Position numbers and translations under genes: made by a program. Below are positions 44,626 to 54,600 of a DNA stretch of 64,000 bases, piece by piece; within the stretch, counting starts at the first letter, position 1; the number at the start of each line of letters is the position of its first letter. This DNA is from JAAXPZ01 sp965215705. Its GTDB lineage: Bacteria > Campylobacterota > Campylobacteria > Campylobacterales > Sulfurovaceae. The notes under the pieces are model-generated. The model searched no databases and was not told the DNA's origin. It worked only from the letters and a program-made list of their open reading frames with translations. The stretch is taken from contig CBDCEE010000008.1 of NCBI GenBank assembly GCA_965215705.1, forward strand, positions 124,001 through 188,000. Reading direction: 5' to 3'.

Positions 44626-45558
44626 ATGAAACTCGTTCTACTTGATGTACAAACCTTGGGAGATGATCTAGACCTCACACCACTCAAACAGTTTGGAGAG
44701 CTCATCACCTATCCTATCACTACTGAAAAAGAGACAGCCACTCGTATCCAAGACGCAGAGATCATCATCACCAATAAGGTCATTATTGACAAGTCCCACA
44801 TGGAGCATGCAAAGCAACTAAAACTCATCTGTATCGCAGCCACAGGCATGAACAATGTCGATCTTGAAGCTGCCAAGGCACTAGGCATAGAGGTCAAAAA
44901 TGTAGCCGGCTACTCCACCCATAGTGTGACACAACATACCTTTGCCACCGCACTCTATCTCATCGAAAAACTGGACTACTACAATCACGTTGTCAAGAGC
45001 AAAGCATGGTCAAAGCAGCCACTTTTTACTGATGTCTCCAGACCCTATTTTGAGATCGCAGACAAACAGTGGGGGATCATCGGTATGGGAAGTATCGGAC
45101 AGGAAGTCGCCCAGATCGCCACAGCCTTTGGTGCCACGGTCAGCTACCACTCCAGCAGTGGTAACAACACCGATCAGCCCTATACACACAAGAGTCTGGA
45201 AGCACTGCTGGACACCTCAGATATCCTCTCCATCCATGCCCCACTCAATCCCCAGACAGAGAACCTCATCAACCAAACCAACCTCCCACTACTCAAAGAA
45301 GGGGCGATCCTCCTCAACATGGGTAGAGGCGGCATCATCAATGAGATCGACCTGGCCAAAGAACTGAACAAACGAGCACTCTATGCAGGGCTGGATGTCT
45401 CCAGCAATGAGCCGATAGAGGAGGATCATCCCCTACTACACCTCACGCACCCTGACAGACTCCTGCTCACCCCACATATCGCCTGGGCAAGCATCGAAGC
45501 GAGACAAAAGCTTCTCAAAGGTATCGTGGAAAATATCAAAACATCTTTGCAAGGATAA
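44626..45558 (+). CDS. D-2-hydroxyacid dehydrogenase (glycerate dehydrogenase-like)
   Basis: 310 residues. NAD-dependent reduction of 2-oxo acids. The Rossmann motif GIIGMGSIGQEVAQI is near residue 148; the catalytic Arg is in LNMGRGGIINE, the Glu in the SSNEPIEEDHP region, and the His in LLTPHIAWAS near residue 285. It resembles HprA-type glycerate/hydroxypyruvate reductases, though the substrate cannot be fixed from sequence. It ends two bases before the flavoprotein gene at 45561, suggesting cotranscription. Confidence 0.88.
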   Translation: MKLVLLDVQTLGDDLDLTPLKQFGELITYPITTEKETATRIQDAEIIITNKVIIDKSHMEHAKQLKLICIAATGMNNVDLEAAKALGIEVKNVAGYSTHSVTQHTFATALYLIEKLDYYNHVVKSKAWSKQPLFTDVSRPYFEIADKQWGIIGMGSIGQEVAQIATAFGATVSYHSSSGNNTDQPYTHKSLEALLDTSDILSIHAPLNPQTENLINQTNLPLLKEGAILLNMGRGGIINEIDLAKELNKRALYAGLDVSSNEPIEEDHPLLHLTHPDRLLLTPHIAWASIEARQKLLKGIVENIKTSLQG

Positions 45559-45560
45559 CA

Positions 45561-47192
45561 ATGACTGATCTCCTGATCATCGGTTCTGGCGGTGCCGGAC
45601 TCACCGCAGCCCTCACTGCCCATGAAGCAGGACTCAGCATCAAAGTACTCACCAAAACCCTCCCTACACAGGCACAAACCTGTATGGCACAGGGCGGCAT
45701 CAATGCTGCACTTGGCAATGTAACAGAAGACAGCATTGAGAGCCATATAGAGGATACACTCCGTGCTGCACATGGGTTGGCTGATCCACAGATGGTTGCC
45801 AAAATGTGCCACGAAGCACCTAGGACCATCGCATGGCTGGAGCGTATAGGCGTACCCTTCTCCAGACTCGATCATGCAACCAACCCGCTACAGAGTGTCG
45901 CACAACGCCGTCTCGGAGGTGCCAGCAGTAAGCGTGCCTGCTACGCACAGGACTATACAGGGCTCAAGATCCTGCACACGTTGTATGACAGATGTATCGA
46001 AGCAGGTATACCCTTTGTCACGGAGCACTACCTGATGAATCTCATCGTAGATCCAGACACGAAGCAGGTCTCAGGTGCCACCTTTTGGGATACCCAAAAA
46101 GGAGAAGTGACCGCCATAGAATCAGCCCATACCCTCATCGCCACAGGCGGATTTGGTGAGCTCTATCATGACCACACCACCAACAGCTATGGGAACAGTG
46201 GAGATGGTATCGCTGCAGTACTCAGAGCAGGCGGGACGGTAAGCAATATGGAGTTTGTACAGTTCCACCCTACCGCTCTGCAAGGCTCAGCCATACTGAT
46301 CTCTGAGAGCGCCAGAGGAGAAGGAGGCCACCTGATAGATCATCACGGCAAAAGGTTTACCGATGAGCTGGCACCCAGAGATGAAGTAGCCAGAGCTATA
46401 TTTCGGCAGATGCAGGCAGGACACCATGTCCGTCTCGATATCAGGCATCTAGGCAAAGAGAAGATCGAGACACTCATGCCCCAAGAGCTGCATTTGTGCC
46501 GTCTGCATGCTGATATCGACCCTATCAAAGAGCCTATTCCTATCATGCCTGTAGCACACTATACCATGGGAGGTATCGCAACAGACCCTACATTCAAAGT
46601 CAAAGGACTGGAGCGATGCTATGCTATCGGAGAGTGTGCCAATGCCAAAGTCCATGGTGCCAATCGATTGGGTGGTAATTCGCTGCTTGAAATCGTAGCC
46701 TTTGGTCGACTGGTGATCGATACGATCGTAGAACATAGTAAACTCCCTACCCCCAAGTCTAGCCAAGCCCAACAGATCGACCACGACAATGCCGTCATAG
46801 AAAAGATCTTCGCCAAACCCAATGAAGTAAATTTCTATCACAAACGCAAAGTGCTTGGCAGGCTCATGTACCGTGATGCGGGTATCATCCGTCACAGAGA
46901 TACGATGCATGAAGCAGAGATCTATTTAGATGAGATCTATACCAAACTGGACATCATGGGAGTAGGAGACAAATCCAGAACCAACAACCAAAACTTCATA
47001 GAGTTTTTAGAGTTCCGCAATGCTATCTTGCTGGCACAAGGCGTACTCAAAAGTGCCATTCTGAGACAAGAGAGCAGAGGAGCACACTATCGTGATGACT
47101 TCTCACTCGAACGCAGTGACTTACAAGCTGAGACCGTATGTAGACTCTTTGCTGGAAAGCTTGAGCTCGGTATCGGAGGATTTGACACATGA
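45561..47192 (+). CDS. frdA: fumarate reductase / succinate dehydrogenase-type flavoprotein subunit
   Basis: 543 residues. FAD-binding LLIIGSGGAGLTAALTAHEA at the N-terminus, QFHPTALQGSAILISESARG, PVAHYTMGGIATDP and GANRLGGNSLLE are family signatures; RDEVARAIFR carries the catalytic Arg. At residues 38-40, where covalently flavinylated enzymes have Ser-His-Thr, it reads Ala-Gln-Thr, so FAD should be non-covalent, as in L-aspartate oxidase. No Tat signal, so cytoplasmic. It overlaps the iron-sulfur subunit by four bases. No membrane anchor or CCG subunit is adjacent. Confidence 0.86.
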   Translation: MTDLLIIGSGGAGLTAALTAHEAGLSIKVLTKTLPTQAQTCMAQGGINAALGNVTEDSIESHIEDTLRAAHGLADPQMVAKMCHEAPRTIAWLERIGVPFSRLDHATNPLQSVAQRRLGGASSKRACYAQDYTGLKILHTLYDRCIEAGIPFVTEHYLMNLIVDPDTKQVSGATFWDTQKGEVTAIESAHTLIATGGFGELYHDHTTNSYGNSGDGIAAVLRAGGTVSNMEFVQFHPTALQGSAILISESARGEGGHLIDHHGKRFTDELAPRDEVARAIFRQMQAGHHVRLDIRHLGKEKIETLMPQELHLCRLHADIDPIKEPIPIMPVAHYTMGGIATDPTFKVKGLERCYAIGECANAKVHGANRLGGNSLLEIVAFGRLVIDTIVEHSKLPTPKSSQAQQIDHDNAVIEKIFAKPNEVNFYHKRKVLGRLMYRDAGIIRHRDTMHEAEIYLDEIYTKLDIMGVGDKSRTNNQNFIEFLEFRNAILLAQGVLKSAILRQESRGAHYRDDFSLERSDLQAETVCRLFAGKLELGIGGFDT

Positions 47193-47923
47193 AACTCACT
47201 ATCCAAAGAGACCAGACCCAAAAGACCTTCGCACTGCAGGCTACTAAAGCAATCACCCTTCTCTCCGCACTCTACGAGATCAAGTCCAAGCACGATCCTA
47301 CACTGACCTTTGGTGCAGGGTGTCGCAGTGGTGTATGTGGCAGCTGTGCCATGTTGGTCAATGGCAAAGAACAGCTCGCCTGTAGCTACACATACCAAGA
47401 CAATGACCTCATCGAACCACTACGCTATCACCCCGTACTGCGAGACCTCAAAGTAGATAAAACCAAAGCACATGAGACTATCAAAAAAGCCGTAGTCCAC
47501 CCCCATGCTTCTACCAAGATACCTACCCCCACCGATGAGTCCAAAACCAAGATACAAACCGACTGTATCCTCTGTGACAGCTGTTACTCAGCCTGCCCTG
47601 TGCTGGCAGTCAATCCAGACTTCTTGGGGCCTTTTGCCTTGACCAGAGCCTGGCGGTATGTTGCAGAAAGCACACAGAAACAACAAGGGCACTCACAAGG
47701 GGATACCCCTACGATAGAGGCTATCCAACACAATGGAATCTGGGACTGCACACTCTGCGGAGAGTGTACCGTAGCTTGCCCCCAAGGCATCGATCCCAAA
47801 ACAGATATCATGATGCTCAGAGGGGAGTCAGGCAAGGCTGGATACAGTGATCCAAACTTTGCTGTGCAGAATTTTGGCACGCCTGATTTTGGAGGTGGGT
47901 TCGATCCCAATGCCGGGTTTTAA
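47189..47923 (+). CDS. frdB: iron-sulfur subunit of the flavoprotein at 45561
   Basis: 244 residues. The N-terminal [2Fe-2S] domain has GCRSGVCGSCAMLVNG with a fourth Cys in LACSY. The C-terminal ferredoxin-like part has CILCDSCYSACPV and CTLCGECTVACPQGIDP, for [4Fe-4S] and [3Fe-4S]/[4Fe-4S] clusters. It passes electrons between the flavin and an unknown partner. The gene overlaps the flavoprotein gene by four bases, and its stop overlaps the convergent 47920 gene by four bases, so no third subunit follows. Confidence 0.88.
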   Translation: MKLTIQRDQTQKTFALQATKAITLLSALYEIKSKHDPTLTFGAGCRSGVCGSCAMLVNGKEQLACSYTYQDNDLIEPLRYHPVLRDLKVDKTKAHETIKKAVVHPHASTKIPTPTDESKTKIQTDCILCDSCYSACPVLAVNPDFLGPFALTRAWRYVAESTQKQQGHSQGDTPTIEAIQHNGIWDCTLCGECTVACPQGIDPKTDIMMLRGESGKAGYSDPNFAVQNFGTPDFGGGFDPNAGF

Positions 47924-49911
47924 TCGATGGTTACCTCGATATAGGCACACCCACGAGAGTGGGTCGTATCGTTTGTACCACTGATACCCCCCAGGACGAT
48001 CGTCACATCTCTGCCTGAAATAGTACCGTTGGTGGCATTCAGTCCACTGCAGTTACATGCCACAGAGATATCTTGTACCACGCTGCCGGATCGTACATAG
48101 GTCAAAGCATCCCTGCCGCTCCCGCTAAGACTATCACTGATCGTGGCATTTCCAGCATCCCCTGCTCCAGTATTGTCTACGGTAAAACAGTAACGCACTG
48201 TTGCACCAGGTATCCGCTTGGGGTTAGTGGTATTGTTCACTGGGTCCTGGGTCACTATGGATACTTTGCTGATGGACATATTGGGCATAGCGGTATTGTT
48301 CTCACCTATTGAATCAGCATTATCTGCATCTGGATTCGTGTCTCTGGTAGGCACATAGTTGGCACAGTTTGTTGCTTTCTCTCCTGCCACGGTAGTACCG
48401 GAAACCTCCCAGCATGTTGAGGTATGACTGTCTGTAGCATTTGGCGTAAGTGCGATACTCTCTCCATCCCCTTCACTATCCACACGGCTGTTTTCACTGT
48501 TGTCCCAGGTCAGCGTGACTCCTTGCATACTGGCCAAAGGCAGATCATCCCATCCACTTCCCCACGACACATAGTCAACAGGCATCGCATTAAAAGCCTG
48601 GTTGTCCCGCAAGACGGTCACATCTTGATCCGGCTTGAGCAGTACTACATCATCTCCTCCATTTGCCAATAACGGGTAGTTGGTGGCGTTTCGATAGAAG
48701 TGATACACCGGCCCTGTCGTATCATCTACCCCACTGTTTTTATGATAGACCACATACTCTCCTACAGCCACAACCTGAGAAGGAAATCGAAAAAATTTAT
48801 TGTCCTGATCGGAGAGAAGATAGCCCTCTATCTCCCCTCCTGCTGTCACGTAGAGCTCTATAAACTCATCCCCGGAGCTTCCCCCATCTTCGTTGTAAAG
48901 GATCTCATTGATGATCATCGCTGCTTTGGGAGTATAATCAAAGATAGCATCAAAAGGTTCAGAAAAAAGAACAACCCCCACTCTCTCAGTTGTATGTGCT
49001 CTCTCTGAGTCGTTTGCCTGATCCTCATCCACGACCAGCTTGATATTGTCATCTGCTATCTCTCTGCGTCTCAGCCATCCTCCATCTATACCATCTCTTG
49101 TATTGATCGTTACTGCTACGATCGGATCGCTGTATATTTTGGAGAAATTTATCGTATATCCTGTTGATGAATTATCCCACCCCTCAATAGCATCATTTGA
49201 GCGGATCGTCTCATACTCTATTCTGTCACCACTGTTGGATCCAAAGTAGTGGTTACCCCCACTAAGCCCACTGTCCATAGCGAGATAGGCTATGGTTTCA
49301 TTGCTGGTCAGTGTGCCTGATGTTGTCTCTGCACGCCCGAGGGCGATATCAAAGCTCCCGCTGGAGACATTAGCGATGGAAGCTGTCATCCATGGTTGTG
49401 ATACTGCATCAGGTACGGGCTGATCGGTTCGTTCATTGACCCGTGTCTGTATCTGCCCCAACACCACCGGAGTCGTCGCAAAACCACTCAGCCCCACATT
49501 GCTCCAAGAGGAACCTGCTATAAGCTTGGACTGAAAACTTGTCGTATCCACAGTTCCTGCCGTGATCTGTGTCCCATCAGGAAACTGATGTATCCCAGGT
49601 TCTATAGCAATATAAGGTACAGAGGTCATACGTGCATGTGGGCCATCTACCCCATCTGGCTCAACACTGTAGATATCAAACCCTGTAGTCGTGACATTAT
49701 TGACACGCAAAGCCGAGGGCTGCCCTCCCTGATCTGTCGTTAAGACGAAGACCAAGGGAGTAACATCAAAGGTTTGCCGAAAAGTGATATGTGTCGTGGT
49801 GTCTCCATTGGTATTGTCAACAGTTATTTTATCTGCTTCCATCTTCCATGCATGAAGGTTGCTTACAAAAATCAATAGGAGTAAGAGGAGAGAGATTATC
49901 CTTCGTATCAT
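47920..49911 (-). CDS. exported protein with lamin-tail domain and shared C-terminal module
   Basis: 663 residues. The signal peptide MIRRIISLLLLLLIFVSNLHA is followed by a large beta-rich region (about 30-320; VNNVTTTGFDIYSVEPDG). A lamin-tail-like domain near 340-470 reads INEILYNEDGGSSGDEFIEL. The last 115 residues form the module shared with two neighbours: DPVNNTTNPKRIPGATVRYC, then NCS with CxC (ACNCSG) and a late Cys (RGCAYIEVTID). It is the last gene of the DUF11 operon and overlaps the previous gene by one base. A cell-surface location is inferred. Confidence 0.82.
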   Translation of the reverse strand: MIRRIISLLLLLLIFVSNLHAWKMEADKITVDNTNGDTTTHITFRQTFDVTPLVFVLTTDQGGQPSALRVNNVTTTGFDIYSVEPDGVDGPHARMTSVPYIAIEPGIHQFPDGTQITAGTVDTTSFQSKLIAGSSWSNVGLSGFATTPVVLGQIQTRVNERTDQPVPDAVSQPWMTASIANVSSGSFDIALGRAETTSGTLTSNETIAYLAMDSGLSGGNHYFGSNSGDRIEYETIRSNDAIEGWDNSSTGYTINFSKIYSDPIVAVTINTRDGIDGGWLRRREIADDNIKLVVDEDQANDSERAHTTERVGVVLFSEPFDAIFDYTPKAAMIINEILYNEDGGSSGDEFIELYVTAGGEIEGYLLSDQDNKFFRFPSQVVAVGEYVVYHKNSGVDDTTGPVYHFYRNATNYPLLANGGDDVVLLKPDQDVTVLRDNQAFNAMPVDYVSWGSGWDDLPLASMQGVTLTWDNSENSRVDSEGDGESIALTPNATDSHTSTCWEVSGTTVAGEKATNCANYVPTRDTNPDADNADSIGENNTAMPNMSISKVSIVTQDPVNNTTNPKRIPGATVRYCFTVDNTGAGDAGNATISDSLSGSGRDALTYVRSGSVVQDISVACNCSGLNATNGTISGRDVTIVLGGISGTNDTTHSRGCAYIEVTID

Positions 49912-51605
49912 TATTGCCTGATATCCACTTCAAAATACCCACACTCCGTTGTGCCAGCATCTACTGTATCAAAATCAAGTTTGACATTGTTGCCATTTAT
50001 CCCCCCATTTGCACCATTTGCACCAGCTGATATCGGAGAAATACAATTGCAGGTATGGCTTCCGTCTATCCTGAGGTTAGTAATCGTTGCAAGATCAAAA
50101 TCATTACTGATATTATCGTCAACCATAGCATCGTCAGCAACACCCGTTCCCGTATTGCTTACTTCTATTGCATAGCGAATGGTGGCTCCAGGAATACGCT
50201 TTGGGTTGGTACCGTTATTGACAGGATCATTGATAACACAGGAATCTTTTGTAATATTCATGATAGGTATACCGGGACAGGTACGCACTGAACCATCCCA
50301 GTTGTTGCCATTGTTTTGGTTGTTGAACCCAGTAGATATCTCACTATTACTTAATGCCCTTCTAAAGATCAAAAGCTCATCAACGAGTCCTTCCCAGTCT
50401 TGATTCCTATCAAACCCTCCACCTAGACTATCCTGCTCCTGCCCCAATATCAAAGAGCTGATATCTAGAATCGTTTGCTCTTTTCCGGAGGAGCATCCTT
50501 CCAATGATCCATTAACAAAAAAGCACAGATCCTCCCCCGCTCTTCTCCATACAAAGTGCTGCCATGTATCATCATTGATACTTGCAAGGTTTACACTTCC
50601 TTTGGAGCCATCATTAAGATAACCATTAAATCGTGTGGGTGAAGTAAACCAAAATATAAATTCATTGTATTGTGGCACATTTGCACCTGATAACAATCCA
50701 TTGCTATCCGTACCTGCAACACCCTTATGCCAGACAGAAACCGTAAAGTCTCTCACACCATCTAGGGCTCCTGCACCTAATGTAGCATAATCTGTGGTAC
50801 TATTGGAAGTCAGATCTATCGCATTACATATCTTCCCTGTTACAGGCGATACACTATGTCCTGTACCATGATGAGTACTATGTGAATCAACAATTTCATT
50901 GGCACTTCTATTCCAGCTCAGCTCATCAAAGTGCCAATCTGAGTAGTCATTATCTATAGGGACATAGAGCACATCTCTGCTTTGATCTATAGCCGTATTA
51001 TACGCATACTGATCATAATGACCTGTATCTTCTTGTACTCCTATAGTGGCACCACCATTTGAGTTTCCATTTGCATCGCTCGCTGCATCATATCTGAAAC
51101 GAATCGCTCCATCTTCATACAAAACGACTTGAAACGAATAGCTACCCGTATTTGAATAATGAGGAACACCATCCCAATGCACCACAAACCTACGATGAGG
51201 AGCACTTCCTAACGTATCGTAGCTCACCTCTCCTTGTTGCCCGTTGTAACTACCCATATTTAAATCATCCCAATACGGATAGATACTCTGTGCCCTATTG
51301 TTTCTAGGAAGAGTATTATTGCTGTATTCTGTAAGATCATAATTACCAAAATACAAAATACCATTTGAATCAATGTTTACTGTCGTATAGATTGTGCCAT
51401 TAAATGAAAAGTTGAAGCCTAAAGGCACATCACGATCTACCGAGTCATCATAAGCAGCACCCGAAGTATGGTAGTCATCAACAAAATTTGTATTCACTGC
51501 ATCAAAGGTACTTTCTGCCACATCATATCGCACTAGATACTGTAATGCAGCAAAAGCAGAGGTATGGAACAAGAAGAACAAAAGAAAGCCAAACTTCACT
51601 ATCAC
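49911..51605 (-). CDS. exported LamG/lectin-domain protein with shared C-terminal module
   Basis: 564 residues. The signal peptide MIVKFGFLLFFLFHTSAFAA is followed by a nidogen-like segment (VPLGFNFSFNGTIYTTVNID ... FVVHWDGVPHYSNTGSYSFQ) and a LamG/concanavalin-like domain near 255-420 (FTVSVWHKGVAGTDSNGLLS, WQHFVWRRAGEDLCFFVNG, LVDELLIFRRALSNSEI). The C-terminal module has SCVINDPVN, KRIPGATIRYAIEV, a CNC motif and ECGYFEVDIRQ. It is probably an adhesin-like or ligand-binding surface protein. The gene overlaps both flanking genes by one to four bases, so translation is coupled. Confidence 0.84.
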   Translation of the reverse strand: MIVKFGFLLFFLFHTSAFAALQYLVRYDVAESTFDAVNTNFVDDYHTSGAAYDDSVDRDVPLGFNFSFNGTIYTTVNIDSNGILYFGNYDLTEYSNNTLPRNNRAQSIYPYWDDLNMGSYNGQQGEVSYDTLGSAPHRRFVVHWDGVPHYSNTGSYSFQVVLYEDGAIRFRYDAASDANGNSNGGATIGVQEDTGHYDQYAYNTAIDQSRDVLYVPIDNDYSDWHFDELSWNRSANEIVDSHSTHHGTGHSVSPVTGKICNAIDLTSNSTTDYATLGAGALDGVRDFTVSVWHKGVAGTDSNGLLSGANVPQYNEFIFWFTSPTRFNGYLNDGSKGSVNLASINDDTWQHFVWRRAGEDLCFFVNGSLEGCSSGKEQTILDISSLILGQEQDSLGGGFDRNQDWEGLVDELLIFRRALSNSEISTGFNNQNNGNNWDGSVRTCPGIPIMNITKDSCVINDPVNNGTNPKRIPGATIRYAIEVSNTGTGVADDAMVDDNISNDFDLATITNLRIDGSHTCNCISPISAGANGANGGINGNNVKLDFDTVDAGTTECGYFEVDIRQ

Positions 51606-54600
51606 TTCACCACTCCCTTCACCAGATTCTTGATACTCTCTTGATCAAACTTCATTCTGAGTCTGATATAAGGGCCCTCATGGTAGTAGTTCTGCTGTGA
51701 GAAGTCATCGTCATCGAAGCCTTCGATATTGTATCCCAATGTCAGTTCAGCATTTTCCCAAGGAGTCATATCGACAAAAAGTCCAAACCCATACTCTATA
51801 TTATTTCCTGTATAGGAGTGGAGCATGCTCCCCTGTAGACCTGCCGACCATTTTTCATTGATATCATAGCGTGCATTGAGTCCTATGAGGTCTGTCCAAC
51901 TGGTATACTCTACCTCATCGATATCATCGATCACATGCTTGAGCCCATAATGGAGTCCAAGTTCCCATTTCTTGTTTGGCTGCCAGTTGAGATGCAGGTT
52001 GTTGATCAGCTTTCTGGTCTGGGTTTCGTCTGTTTTTGTCTTGGTATACTGATCGATGAAATCCAGTCTCTCCATGAGTATCCAGTTGGTCTCCAGAGGA
52101 CGATACACAAAGGCCAGTTTGGCATCGGCTTTACGATCCTCGGTATCATCATCCCACTTTTTATGGTATCCCACAGCAAAGGCAAGTCCCATCGCATCAC
52201 TCTGCTTGATATAGACACCAGCATCCAGATTGATCTTGTCCTCAGTGTCACTGTTTCGATACCCTAGAGAGAGGTCAGAACTGTACTTCTCTCCTGTATA
52301 GTTCACCCCTACATTGAAGGCATCAAAATCTCTGTTCGTACTGCTGTTGTCCTCCCAAGCGATCCCTTTTTCATAGCCTAGACTTACTTTCCACTTCTCT
52401 TTAAAGATCAGCGTTCTGGTCAATCCCATCGTATCATATATCTGTGTACCATCTTTGCCTGAGTCATAGAGCCTGCTGTAGGTGATCTTACCATCTTTCC
52501 AAGCGTCATAGCTCACCCCTGCTCGGGAGTGCCAAGAGACACCATCACTACTGTCTCTTCTCTCCAGCTGAGCAAATAGGGTGGTATTGACATCATATTT
52601 ATAGTCTACTCCCAATGCAGTTTTAGTCGGGAACGCTTTATCTTCGTTACTGCCAAGGCTTTGATCATGTGATACCCATACAGAGAGGTTGCCCTCCATG
52701 AAGTCTCGTCCGATCTTGGCAGTGACTTGGTGGGTTGCCTTTGTCTCAGTGTTGTCTGCATAGCGATAACCAAAGGTACCATTCCATAGCTTCTCTTTGA
52801 AGCTCGCGGTTACTTCCAGTACATTTTCATCTGTCACCGTACCATTACCATCATATTTTCTGTTTTGATAAAGCGTACCTGCCAGTGTCCAACGCTCTGA
52901 GATCCTTTTGTTGGCATCCAGCCCGATCTTTCTTGTCGCAGAGAGTGAACTAGAGAGTTGTCCCAGACCAAACGCAGCATCTTGCTTACGATAGTACGCT
53001 CTAGCACTCAGATTGTCATCCTTATACTCCAGTGTCACCTTCGCAGCTTCGCCTTCTGTTCTGTTAGCGTCTGGACCGTTCTTTGTCTTAGCATACTCTG
53101 CTTCCAGTGTAAGCTTATCTGTGAGCTTCGCTTTTACATCCACCCCGTACAGTCTGTTGTCGCCGGTTCCTGTCTCTTCGTTGATATAGGTGGCACCCGC
53201 TTCATACTTACCGCCGCTGCTTTTGACACTGACTCTGCCTCCATAGGTATAGTGCTCCTGTCCATCACCCTCTACTTCATATTTGGCTACGATATAACGT
53301 GGGTTGAATGCTCTGTCTGTACTGTATATCGGCTCCTTGAAATAGAGTGTCCCTTTATCATAGTCGATATCATAGTCACGGTACCGCTGTAGCTCCTGAG
53401 TTTCTAGTATGATCTCTTCTCTGTGTTGGTCTCTGACCTCTAGTGTGATCTTCTCTGAACCCTCTATGATCGGATGCTGGGTGAACTGATAATACCCACG
53501 TGTGCCATCCCCTCTATGCTCTTCCCGATAGAAGAGCTCTTCTGTCTCTGCTACAAACAGTGTTGCTTCTACATTTTTACCATGATACTCACTCTTGAGC
53601 CCTGTAAAGTCACGGCTGTAACTTGCCAGATCAGTTTGACTGAGCCCAGTATTGTAATCTCCAAAAAGAAGCGAGAACTCCTCTCTCTCCAGCTTGAGAT
53701 AAAGCTTCTTTCTACTCGGCGCTTCACTACCCTGTGCGGTGGCATCATTGTAGAGTGTATAGTAGGCATTAGGATCGATCTTGTCAAAGAGTTTTCTGTC
53801 ATTTTTACCCCTACCACTGTCATAAGCCATGGTCATCAGCCATTTGCCCTTGATACGCCCTTTAGCAAAGAAAGCGACCCTGCCTTTGTGGTACCACTTG
53901 TCATTGGCCCCTTTGTGCCCCAGCGACTCTTTGTTTCCATGGAGGGTATTGTATCCGATGGTTCCCTCTGCAAAACCAACCAGAATCCAGTCTCTCAGAT
54001 GTGGTTTGAGTCTGACTGTGACTGTCTCTGTCTCATCACCATAGAGCTTGAAGTGTAGTACTGCTTCTCCAGCGATCGCAGTAGGCTCCAGTGGGATATA
54101 GGCGATACCTTGGGAGTCGATCATATACTGCCCTTTGCCGTTACTCATCACTTTGGGAGCATGTTTGCTGTCAGTGGTAAAGCTGCCTACCATGCCTCCA
54201 CGGAGCGGGTGCCCTGATGGCCCGATCATACGTACAGCGATGATAGGGGTATGTTTCCCATCAGCTACCAGATAGGAGTAGGCAGGAAGGAACGCTATAT
54301 GCTTGGGAGCACTACTCTCTACAAATACCTTTCTACTCACACGTTTGATCACTCTACCATTTTGTTTGATCGTTGCGACAAAGGTATTTCCTTGCTCTCT
54401 AAGATCTACCCCTTTAAAATGCATGATGTTCATCTGCCTGTCACTGCTTCTAAAGATACCTTCATAGTTGAGCATACTCACTTTGGAGCCATTGAGTCTA
54501 AGCTCTACTGTAGCACCTTTAGGATAGAGGATCGCTACACGTGTAGAGGGGATATCAGGTACCCAGCCCTTAGGTGGCCAGACGATCTGAGGCGTTTTAC

